Assembly (NCBI RefSeq): GCF_000473325.1
Contig: NZ_AXBI01000019.1
Span: forward strand, 1 to 64,000
From: Leisingera caerulea DSM 24564
GTDB lineage: Bacteria; Pseudomonadota; Alphaproteobacteria; Rhodobacterales; Rhodobacteraceae
DNA length: 64,000 nucleotides
Direction: 5' to 3'
Every line of letters starts with the position of its first letter. The first letter of the stretch is position 1. The translations under genes were made by a program, and so were the position numbers. The notes beneath the pieces are model-generated. The model did not search any database, was not told the DNA's origin, and worked only from the letters and a program-made list of their open reading frames with translations. This document shows, piece after piece, positions 37,001 through 43,519 of this stretch.

Positions 37001-37999
37001 TTCTTTGAAATCGGCGGCGACTCTCTGAAGGCCGTCAAACTGGTGCAGGGCATCAACCGCGCATTTGATACCAGCCTGCCGGTGCAGGTGCTGTTCGAGG
37101 ACACGACCATCGAAGCGCTGGCACGCCGCTTGACGGACGGCGGCACTGGCTCCAGCCTGTCGCGCGCAGTGCCGCTGAAGAAAGGTGCCGGCATCCCGGT
37201 GTTCTGCTGGCCCGGGCTTGGCGGCTATCCGATGAACCTGCGCCACCTCGCGCGGGAGCTCGACACGCCCCGTCCCGTCATCGGCATTCAGGCCTCCGGC
37301 GTGAACCCCGGCGAGCAGGTCTGCGGCTCAATCCAGGAAATGGCAGCGCGCGATGCCGAGCTGATCAGGGAGGCGCAACCGGAAGGCCCCTACACGCTTT
37401 GGGGATACTCCTTCGGAGCACGGGTGGCCTATGAGACCGCCTATCAGCTGGAACAGGCTGGCTGCGAGGTGGCGGAGCTGACCCTGATCGCGCCGGGCTC
37501 CCCGGAGCTGCCCGGCGGCGATCCGGTGCGCGCGGATGAGGCTTCGCTGTTCTGCGATGCGTCCTTTCTGACCATCCTCTATTCGGTGTTTTCCCAGACC
37601 ATCGCTCCAGAACGCGTGGCCCCGGTTATTGAAACGGTCTCGGATCTGGAAGGCTTCGTGGCGTACATCGCCGCTGAAAAGCCCGATCTGGACCCGGGCA
37701 CGATCTTGCGCATCACCCGGCTGGTGGCACAGACCTATGCGCCCGAATACGGGCTGCAAATCGAAGAACGGCAGGTGGCGGCGCCTGTGCGCCTGTTCAA
37801 GGCGGCGGGAGACAATCTTTCCTTCCTGGAGGAGGCCACACGCACTCTCGCCGCTCCGGCACCGGTCCACGCGCTGGCTGCCGACCACTACGAACTTCTG
37901 CAACCCGGCGGTGTTTCCGAGCTGGCCGCTGCAATCCGCTGCCACGTTCCAGCATGGCAGTCGGCCCAGCCTGAAACCCGTGACCTGCAAGAGGCCTGA
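34058..37999 (+). CDS. igiD: Indigoidine-synthetase-type NRPS (A-Ox-A-T-TE)
   Basis: A 1313-residue single-module synthetase that should convert two L-glutamines to the blue pigment indigoidine. The adenylation domain has YTSGTTGAPKGV (about 187), NLYGPTE (about 323) and YKTGDL (about 417). Its specificity residues, read by motif position, are D-A-W-Q-F-G-L-I-N-K, the glutamine code. A flavin oxidase domain (about 490-870) is inserted before the last adenylation motif SGKVDV, as in BpsA/IndC. The carrier serine is Ser989 in GGDSLKAV and the thioesterase serine is Ser1118 in GYSFGAR. Length and order match the family (about 1280). The ATG at 34058 follows AGGA. A phosphopantetheinyl transferase is needed from elsewhere. 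Known roseobacter igiD makes indigoidine in Phaeobacter sp. Y4I. Confidence 0.93.
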   Translation: MSTPNSLLSKPVTDRPQQTDITRALLRTASERTSLVDMLMLQVRCRGEEIAVCDDTSALRYSDLAEYAARLAARLKRTGVGAGSRVGLFADSSAEMMAGLWGILFSGGAYLPLGTDYPVDRLSYMIRDAGIDVIVTQDKLRGRLAEMILPGVTVITLDALDAVPGREDSDCLCGPALLEDDLAYMIYTSGTTGAPKGVGISHAAILNQLTWLQTEQKLRVGEVILQKTPVSFDAAQWELLAVCCGVQVVMGRPGVYRDPEALIEQIKQHGVTMLQGVPTLLQALVDLPDFETCTTLTSLFSGGEALTRKLATRIFEARPGCRLVNLYGPTECTINATAQTVDPAGLENGPEMIPIGQPAANTSCWVLDENLQPVADGASGELYIGGRQLANGYHNRDELTAERFITWVSPADGLPLRLYKTGDLVRRNPDGGLQFQGRADNQVKFRGYRIELDEIRLAIENHDWVKAAGVFIKPHARTGQPVLAAGIELNTREAPLMDQGNAGAHHHSKKSRLQVRAQLSGAGLRTDAEIEGRKTYALAGKDADAAQRRLAFARKTYRFYEGGEVSAEDVLSVLSQQKQPASGTGGLEELSAQDLGYLLRWLGQFTSAERLLPKHAYASPGALNATQVYVELANVAGFEPGYYYYHPARHELVLTAPRPASDTPVMQLHFVGKIPAIEPVYKNNIREVLEFETGHILGLMDHILPAHGLGIGAGTDVPDALPHLHCGPGHVYIAGYAVTAHADRRTELPVGFYVQAHGSKISGLAPGHYAYRDGGLHQFSRHIMEQRHVIAINQRVYQRASGMISMVSRDAERWHAYIDLGRSLQRVQQNSCRIGTMSSGYSSKSGNDLVAATRLKEILNEHGLASGACYSAVFGKVSVEQIAHEGMHEDSVHMEGPAELIRRDLQSLLPDYMVPSKLALVPSMPYSASGKVDVNALKAFPEFDDAAAEREVIKPRNDTETTLAEIWCAQIGLEDVSVQDDFFEIGGDSLKAVKLVQGINRAFDTSLPVQVLFEDTTIEALARRLTDGGTGSSLSRAVPLKKGAGIPVFCWPGLGGYPMNLRHLARELDTPRPVIGIQASGVNPGEQVCGSIQEMAARDAELIREAQPEGPYTLWGYSFGARVAYETAYQLEQAGCEVAELTLIAPGSPELPGGDPVRADEASLFCDASFLTILYSVFSQTIAPERVAPVIETVSDLEGFVAYIAAEKPDLDPGTILRITRLVAQTYAPEYGLQIEERQVAAPVRLFKAAGDNLSFLEEATRTLAAPAPVHALAADHYELLQPGGVSELAAAIRCHVPAWQSAQPETRDLQEA

Positions 38000-38003
38000 T
38001 CCC

Positions 38004-38237
38004 ATGCCCCATGTCATCATTAAGCATTTTGCCGCCACCCTGACAGTGGAACAGCACGCAACACTCTCCGAAGCCATCACCCAGTCGGTCACTCAGGCCT
38101 TTGGCTGCTCCCCGCACGCGGTTTCCATCGCATTGCGTCCCGTGGCGCCCGATGACTGGCACAGCAGCGTCTTTGTTCCAGACATCCAAAACCATCCGCA
38201 AGAATTGATCAAATCACCCGATTATTCAGCGGCTTAA
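38004..38237 (+). CDS. Tautomerase-superfamily protein (PptA/4-oxalocrotonate tautomerase type)
   Basis: A 77-residue tautomerase starting MPHVIIKHF, with the catalytic proline exposed after Met removal. The wording AVSIALRPVAPDDW is that of PptA (YdcE)-type tautomerases. It starts four bases after the NRPS stop, so it is cotranslated and belongs to the pigment cluster. A role in tautomerising a biosynthetic intermediate is inferred from position only. Confidence 0.87.
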   Translation: MPHVIIKHFAATLTVEQHATLSEAITQSVTQAFGCSPHAVSIALRPVAPDDWHSSVFVPDIQNHPQELIKSPDYSAA

Positions 38238-38269
38238 CCCCCGCATACCACCTCCTGAAAGGGTATCCC

Positions 38270-39508
38270 ATGACCACACGCATAGCCAAAGCGTCACCAG
38301 CGTTACTGCTGTTCGCAATATTCCTGATCTCATTGAACCTGCGCCCTGCAGTTGCCGCCATCGGCCCGCTAGTGTCGCAAATCCTGGGCGAAACCGGTGT
38401 AAACTCCACTATCATCGGCTTCCTGACCATGATCCCGGTGTTTCTGATGGGCATTGGCGCCATCTACGTGCGCCAGTTGCGCGCGGCATTGGGGGAGCGC
38501 GGCGGCATCACGCTGGGCGCGCTGATCATCACCCTGGCCTGCGCAGCCCGCCTGTGGCTGCCAACAGGTGCCGGCCTTCTTGTCACCGCCGCAGGGGCCG
38601 GGATCGGCATTGCCATTGTGCAATCGCTGATGCCGGGCTTCGCCAAGCGCAACTTCGGCGCTGCAACCGGCCGGGTGATCGGCCTCTACTCCACCGGGAT
38701 CGTGGCCGGTGCCTCCATCGCAGCGGGCACGGCTGCAGGGCTTGCGTCTTCGCTGGACTGGGAAGGCACGCTGGCGGCCTGGAGTCTGCCTGCGGTTCTT
38801 GCAGCGCTGATTTGGGTCATCGCCGCGCGCAACGCCGATAGTGAGCGCACCGCGCCTGCCCCCGCTGCCGGCACCACGCCGCCGCAGTTCTGGCGCAATG
38901 CACGCTGCTGGTCGCTGATGCTGTTTTTCGGGGTCGGCACCGGGGCGTTTATGCTCGTCATGGCCTGGATTCCGCCGTTCTATCTGGAACAGGGGCTTGA
39001 TCAAGGGGCTGCGGGCCTGCTGTTGTCTGCATTGACGGTGATCGAAGCCGTCACAGCCTTGGGCGTGGCAGCCTTCATCCACCATTTCCCGGACCGCCGC
39101 GGTCCGCTGGTCTTCGCGCTGATCATGACAGCCTTGGGGTTTGGCGTGCTCTACACCGCTCCGATTGACATGTCGTTCCTGGCAATGGCGCTGCTGGGTG
39201 TCGGCATCGGCATCCTGTTCCCGCTGTCGATCATCGTGGCCATCGACCACGTTGATGATCCCACCACCGCAGGCAATTTCACCTCTTTCGTGCAGGGCGG
39301 CGGCTATATCCTGGCAAGCTTCGTGCCCTTGTTTGCCGGCGCCGTCCGGGATGCGATGTCGGACCTCAGCAACGTCTGGCTGGGGATGGCGGCAGGCTCG
39401 CTTCTGATGATCTTCTTGGCTGTTCGCTACTCTCCTGAAAGCTACAAACGCTTCTCCACCATGCTGCGTAGCGTTTCCCTAGACCGCGGACTGCGCGCGG
39501 CCAGCTGA
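38270..39508 (+). CDS. MFS transporter (CynX/NimT type), probable exporter
   Basis: A 412-residue membrane protein with about 12 hydrophobic segments. The opening LLLFAIFLISLNLRPAVAAI is the CynX/NimT (YeaN) family hallmark. It lies 32 bases after the tautomerase gene and before a strong terminator, so it is the last gene of the pigment operon. It may export indigoidine or a precursor, or import a substrate. Confidence 0.88.
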   Translation: MTTRIAKASPALLLFAIFLISLNLRPAVAAIGPLVSQILGETGVNSTIIGFLTMIPVFLMGIGAIYVRQLRAALGERGGITLGALIITLACAARLWLPTGAGLLVTAAGAGIGIAIVQSLMPGFAKRNFGAATGRVIGLYSTGIVAGASIAAGTAAGLASSLDWEGTLAAWSLPAVLAALIWVIAARNADSERTAPAPAAGTTPPQFWRNARCWSLMLFFGVGTGAFMLVMAWIPPFYLEQGLDQGAAGLLLSALTVIEAVTALGVAAFIHHFPDRRGPLVFALIMTALGFGVLYTAPIDMSFLAMALLGVGIGILFPLSIIVAIDHVDDPTTAGNFTSFVQGGGYILASFVPLFAGAVRDAMSDLSNVWLGMAAGSLLMIFLAVRYSPESYKRFSTMLRSVSLDRGLRAAS

Positions 39509-39544
39509 AACCCGTTCCTCCCCAAGCAGGTTCTGTCCTGCCGC

Positions 39545-39582
39545 GCTATCCCTGTTGCAAAACGGGGATAGCATCAGTTTTT
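39545..39582 (+). terminator. Intrinsic terminator of the indigoidine-type operon
   Basis: Arms GCTATCCC and GGGATAGC with a 12-base loop, then ATCAGTTTTT, 36 bases after the MFS stop. Confidence 0.8.
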
Positions 39583-39930
39583 GCCAATGCTGAGACAAAG
39601 CCGCCCCGCGCAAAAAGGCCCGCTGATGGAAACACCAGAGGCGAACTTCCCTCCTTTTTCTGAAGCTGGCCGGCAATGGCACCGGCATCCGGGACCGATC
39701 CCGCCAGCCGGTCTGGTTCCGGTGCAACCAGCGTGCCGCCCTTCCTGCCAGCGGAAATGATCTGATCCAGACCCGGGCGGGCGCGATTTGCGCCGATTGC
39801 TCCATGAACCGTGCGAACGCGATCCGGGGCCGCAACGGGATTTTCCAGAGCCCGTTTTCGCGGTGAGGTCTTGGCTGCCGGCGGAGCATCCGGCTCAGCC
39901 GTCCGACTAGGTATCCAAAAGCCCGGAAAG
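39583..39930. other. Gap between converging operons, no gene recognised
   Basis: About 350 bases between two facing terminators. Open frames exist on the minus strand but have arginine-rich composition and no family resemblance. It may be debris of a lost gene. Confidence 0.4.
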
Positions 39931-39959
39931 AAAAAAGACCCGGCATTACCAGCCGGGTC
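39931..39959 (-). terminator. Intrinsic terminator of the permease operon
   Basis: Read on the minus strand: GACCCGGC, seven-base loop, GCCGGGTC, then six Ts. It is about 50 bases past the amino-acid permease stop. Confidence 0.85.
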
Positions 39960-40009
39960 CAGTTAGTGACGGAGAACGTCACTTCAGGAAGACTTCCAGG
40001 TGTTTTCCT

Positions 40010-41284
40010 TCAGCTCGTACTGCGCGGGCTGTTTCGAATGTTCGTCTTATTCATCCTGTTCTGGACTGCCCAAAGGACCCCTGCGGCAACGGACAAAAGC
40101 ACCGGGTACAACAGTGCTGCGTCCTGCTGTGCCAGCAGCACACCGACAGTACCCACCGCGATAAACGCCACCAGTTTTTCAAACAGGCTTGACGTCAGCG
40201 TCATCAAGCTGGCAGCCGCGACCGCGAAGAGGATGATGAAATTCTGACCGGCCAAAGACAGCATATCTTCAATCGCCAGGATGTTGAAAAGATCCAGGCA
40301 GAGCACGGCCAGCAGAACCGCCACGACCAGAAACACTGCCTTCAGCGGGCGACCGGTTTCGTCGGCGGAAAGGTCCAGCGGGACGACACTTTCCCTGGAA
40401 AGCGACAACAGCATCCGCGAAACGGCCCAGATCGCCCCCATCAAGTTGGCCACGATTATGACAACAGCCAGAACTGACATCAAATTGCCGCCCCAGACGC
40501 CAAGGTGGCGCTGCATAATAGAAGAAAATGCAGCCTCGTAATTGCTATCAACCGGCGTGAAATGGACGATCACAGCCATGCTGAAGTAGAGCATCATAGC
40601 GGCAAGGAACGACAAGCCCATCGCCAGCGGGAAGTCTCTCTTAGGGTTTCTGAACTCCTCGGACGTCCCTGCGGAGACTTCCCAGCCCGTGAAGGCGAAG
40701 AAGATCATCATGAACGGGACGCTCAGCTGTGAAAATCCGATGGTTGGACCGGTCAAGGCGCGGGCTTCACGCATTTCAGGTGAAATACCGGACAGTCCAA
40801 CCGCAACAATCAGCAGGAGCGAGAACAGAATTGCAGAGGCAACCATGGCCGAAATCCTTGACGCCGCCTCCGGTGAAGCAAGTTGTGTTCCGGTCGCGAT
40901 CAGCAGCAAGGCTATTGCCAGAATTGCAGGATCCACCGGGACCAGAACTGACAGATAATGGCCGCCGGTGAGTGCGATAGCGGGCAGGCCGAAAGATACC
41001 GCGCCAAGGAAGATAAAGGAGCTGGCTAGGTATGCATATTTGCCAAACGCCTTCTGCGCAAAGGCGGACACACCTCCGGCATCCGGAAATCTTGCTCCCA
41101 TTATGATAAAGACAGACAGAAGCGGCAGAGCCACAAGAGCGCACAAGGCCCAAACCCAGATCGCGTTCTCTGCGGCTTGCTGGTAGGCAAGCCCCGGCAA
41201 ACTCAGAAGCCCTGCACCAATGACAATATTGAGCATCAGGCCCGCCCCTTTCAGCGGGCCCAGCGTCTTTTTGAGATCTGTCAT
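40010..41284 (-). CDS. APC-superfamily amino-acid permease
   Basis: A 424-residue membrane protein with about 12 hydrophobic segments. The opening LKGAGLMLNIVIGAGLLSLP is the first helix of APC-type transporters, and FFAFTGWEVSAGTSEEFRNP is the conserved helix 6 region. It overlaps the cupin gene by four bases (ATGA) and is the last gene of a three-gene operon. In this context it may export or import an amino acid-like product or substrate of the YqcI/YcgG protein. Confidence 0.9.
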   Translation of the reverse strand: MTDLKKTLGPLKGAGLMLNIVIGAGLLSLPGLAYQQAAENAIWVWALCALVALPLLSVFIIMGARFPDAGGVSAFAQKAFGKYAYLASSFIFLGAVSFGLPAIALTGGHYLSVLVPVDPAILAIALLLIATGTQLASPEAASRISAMVASAILFSLLLIVAVGLSGISPEMREARALTGPTIGFSQLSVPFMMIFFAFTGWEVSAGTSEEFRNPKRDFPLAMGLSFLAAMMLYFSMAVIVHFTPVDSNYEAAFSSIMQRHLGVWGGNLMSVLAVVIIVANLMGAIWAVSRMLLSLSRESVVPLDLSADETGRPLKAVFLVVAVLLAVLCLDLFNILAIEDMLSLAGQNFIILFAVAAASLMTLTSSLFEKLVAFIAVGTVGVLLAQQDAALLYPVLLSVAAGVLWAVQNRMNKTNIRNSPRSTS

Positions 41285-41616
41285 CTTGCGAAATCCACAT
41301 TGGCAAAGGAAATCAGATACTGCACGTCCCCGAAACTTGCTTTCGAACCGTGCCTGACCCCTTTCGGAAGCTCGATCACATCCCCCGACTTGCAAACGGC
41401 TTCGCCGCCTTCCCAGTAAAACAGGAGCTGCCCGCTCAGCACGACAATGGTCTCGTCGGTATCGTGCTGGTGCCAGGGATGCTCCTTGTCTGACTGGTCA
41501 TTCTGGACTTCGACGCAACCCTGTTCAGGCATGCAGCGTTCAACAAGCCCTCTGAAGTCCGACAAATCAGCAGCGGCTGAGTGAACGACGACAGATTTTC
41601 CAGGTGATGAAATCAT
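41281..41616 (-). CDS. Small cupin-domain protein
   Basis: A 111-residue single cupin. Metal-binding residues are visible in HPWHQHDTDETIVVLSG (motif 1, with His, His and Glu) and in LPKGVRHGSKA (motif 2, His). Such small cupins act as sensors, isomerases or dioxygenases. It overlaps both neighbours by four bases, so its production is tied to the YqcI/YcgG protein and the permease. The function is unknown. Confidence 0.87.
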   Translation of the reverse strand: MISSPGKSVVVHSAAADLSDFRGLVERCMPEQGCVEVQNDQSDKEHPWHQHDTDETIVVLSGQLLFYWEGGEAVCKSGDVIELPKGVRHGSKASFGDVQYLISFANVDFAR

Positions 41617-42359
41617 GCCACCTTCTCCTCTTCATTTTGGTTTTTCTTGGTAAAGCTGTGAAACGGGCACGTGGCCGCGCGGTTTTCGTCATCTAGAAAA
41701 TACTGCGCGAACTCCCGGTTGTCGGGGTCGCCGTACAAGCCCAGATCCTCCGACGGATTGATCAGGTCGTATTGCAAGATGCGGGAACGGATTTTGGAGG
41801 TGGCTTTCTCGGCGGTCTCTCGTGTGTCCAGAATACCGTTAAAAACCCACCGCGGCTGGAACGTCAGCATGAAGCTCGAAAACCGCCGTGACTGCCGGTT
41901 GACATGCGCGGGCGTGTTGCAAACCACAAAGATTTGTTCGCCGCCGAAACACCACTCCCATCCCGCACTGTCGATCTCAGTCGGAATGCTCTCGGGCCAC
42001 TCTGTGTCATCGGTCTGGTGAATACCATCCAGGGTTGACCAGAAGCGCGCGCGGTAATGCTCCAGGCTCTGGATCGGACCCGGACGCGACAAGACGAGCA
42101 GGGAGGTATTCTTCCCGAACGATTTGGCGTCTTTCAGATAGCACTTCAGGGCTGAAGACACTTCGTCAGGGTCCATGTTTTCAGAAAAGGCAAACCGTAG
42201 CTGATCTGCTTCGAAACCGGCGACGCCAAAGGTGCAGGGGAAGAGCCGGGAGCGAGACCTGAAATTGGTCGCCAGCTCGTTGAAAATCTTTTTCTGCCAG
42301 GTAGTTGCATCGAATTCGCTGTCAATTTCAACCCGACTGTAGATAATCTTGGTGGTCAT
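41613..42359 (-). CDS. YqcI/YcgG-family protein, possible heme-dependent guanidine N-oxygenase
   Basis: A 248-residue cytosolic protein of the YqcI/YcgG family. The family pattern is present in order: RLFPCTFGVAGFE, LEHYRARFWSTLDGIHQTDD, AGWEWCFGGEQIFVV, NRQSRRFSSFMLTFQPRWVF, IRSRILQYDL, LGLYGD and a C-terminal CPFHSF. From memory, studied members hydroxylate the guanidine nitrogen of arginine-like amino acids using heme (for example GntA of guanitoxin synthesis and DcsA of D-cycloserine synthesis). The chemistry here is therefore an inference. It is first in an operon with a cupin and an amino-acid permease, divergent from an Lrp regulator. Confidence 0.82.
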   Translation of the reverse strand: MTTKIIYSRVEIDSEFDATTWQKKIFNELATNFRSRSRLFPCTFGVAGFEADQLRFAFSENMDPDEVSSALKCYLKDAKSFGKNTSLLVLSRPGPIQSLEHYRARFWSTLDGIHQTDDTEWPESIPTEIDSAGWEWCFGGEQIFVVCNTPAHVNRQSRRFSSFMLTFQPRWVFNGILDTRETAEKATSKIRSRILQYDLINPSEDLGLYGDPDNREFAQYFLDDENRAATCPFHSFTKKNQNEEEKVA

Positions 42360-42530
42360 AAACTGTCTCTCATATCTTTGCTTGGGCCTCGCGCAGGGCG
42401 GATAACCTCTGGCAGTTCGAGGCTTGCGTGTGATATGAACGCCCAGACTGTTCCCAGAAAGACGCTTATTGGGAAAAGACGTTTCAGATTGGGCTTAGGC
42501 ACAGTCAATTGCGCAAAAACTGTATGACTT
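42360..42530. promoter_or_regulatory. Divergent promoter region, YqcI/YcgG operon and Lrp gene
   Basis: 171 bases that are AT-richer towards the Lrp gene, with a TTGCGCAA palindrome at 42509-42516 just before its start. No good ribosome site precedes the Lrp ATG, so its mRNA may be leaderless. The region is the expected target of the Lrp protein. Confidence 0.4.
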
Positions 42531-43001
42531 ATGGATGGATTTCAGAGAAAGATCATTCGCCTCCTGAGCGAAAACAGCCGGGCCTCAGTCTCTGACATTG
42601 CCTCAGAGCTTGGTGCGTCTCGCAAGAAGGTCAAAGAGACGATCGACCGCCTGGTTGACAAGAAGATCATCAAACGGTTCACGATAGAGCTCGCGCAGGA
42701 AGCAGAATTCACCTCGCAACCTTTCAGAGCACTCTTCAATATCCGCCTGGTCGCGCCTAACTGCAGGCAGCTGTTTGCTGACTTGCAGAAGCACGACGAG
42801 ATCCTAGGCGCGTGGAGCATCTCATCCTCCGATATCGACATGATGGTGCTGGTGGAAGCCAAGGATGTGGAAGTTGTTGAGAACGTGCGGAACAGCGTTG
42901 CGAGGCACCCGTTGGTTCAGACAATGTACACAAATTCGATCCTGACAACGTGGCGCGATCCGCGATCCAATTCGCGGCGCGACGGTGAGGCGGACGTCTA
43001 A
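42531..43001 (+). CDS. Lrp/AsnC-family transcriptional regulator
   Basis: A 156-residue regulator. The N-terminal HTH is IIRLLSENSRASVSDIASEL then SRKKVKETIDRLVDKKIIKR, and the C-terminal part is an AsnC-type ligand domain (ILGAWSISSSDIDMMVLVEA, related to RAM domains). Lrp proteins respond to amino acids. Being divergent from the YqcI/YcgG operon, it probably controls it in response to an amino acid or its derivative. Confidence 0.88.
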   Translation: MDGFQRKIIRLLSENSRASVSDIASELGASRKKVKETIDRLVDKKIIKRFTIELAQEAEFTSQPFRALFNIRLVAPNCRQLFADLQKHDEILGAWSISSSDIDMMVLVEAKDVEVVENVRNSVARHPLVQTMYTNSILTTWRDPRSNSRRDGEADV

Positions 43002-43159
43002 CGGACATTTCATTGGCCGCATTCGAGCAAGAAACACCGAAGGTTCTGTTTTTGCTTGATCCAAAGGCTTTGACGTTGTTCACCCCGTCCAGCCTGAAAA
43101 GCGGTCAGAAGTATGTGTCTCCTTCAACGCTTTATGACTGGATCAAGACAACTAGGGCC

Positions 43160-43310
43160 CCTGAGCGGCGCGGCGTGAACCAATCCGCTTCCCAAACACC
43201 TGAACGTAGCTGACGCGCCCGCATGTTCTTGCCCCACCCCCGGCGGCCCGTCGAGAAGAACCGGAGGCAGGCGGAAGCCCTCCTCATCATGGCGGACTGA
43301 GCGCCGCATC
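43160..43310 (-). pseudogene. Remnant of an AAA-type ATPase around its Walker A
   Basis: On the minus strand HDEEGFRLPPVLLDGPPGVG continues in frame as QEHAGAS, but removing one G from a GGGG run restores GKNMRARQL, a normal Walker A continuation. Only about 50 codons are recognisable. No complete copy is nearby. I read this as debris of a larger ATPase gene. Confidence 0.5.
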
Positions 43311-43323
43311 GATTTCCAAAGGT

Positions 43324-43440
43324 CCGACAAATTCCTGGGCGTCATGAAAAAGATCACCGGGCAGCCGCCGGATGACCCAACAAATCCGGGGCCATTGGGT
43401 CTGAATTCTTCACGGGTCATCCAGCCCCGCCGCCGCTAGG
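43324..43440 (+). pseudogene. 3' remnant of a class V aminotransferase gene
   Basis: The frame reads DKFLGVMKKITG, which matches the C-terminal KFLGVMKEITG of the aminotransferase at 29138-30391 with mostly synonymous base changes. It then runs on for 25 codons to a TAG instead of stopping. It marks the right border of the 13-kb region that separates it from the intact gene. Bases 43002-43159 hold no gene I recognise. Confidence 0.55.
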
Positions 43441-43519
43441 GTCGCCCGGAAGGATTTGGCGGCCCGCCCCGGCCTGCAGGGCGCGCTGTTCCAGGCACGC
43501 AGGCAAGGGAACAAGACGC

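Noticed and set aside
39479..39982. 167-codon minus-strand frame after the MFS gene
   Set aside because: Arginine-rich composition, no motif, and it crosses two terminators, so it is unlikely to be a gene.
39990..40030. Alternative reading QYELKENTWKSS just beyond the permease end
   Set aside because: It looks like a natural C-terminus followed by a terminator, but an upstream stop limits it to about 20 codons and no partner was found.
43013..43213. 66-codon plus-strand frame after the Lrp gene
   Set aside because: It overlaps the ATPase remnant, has no ribosome site and no recognisable family.
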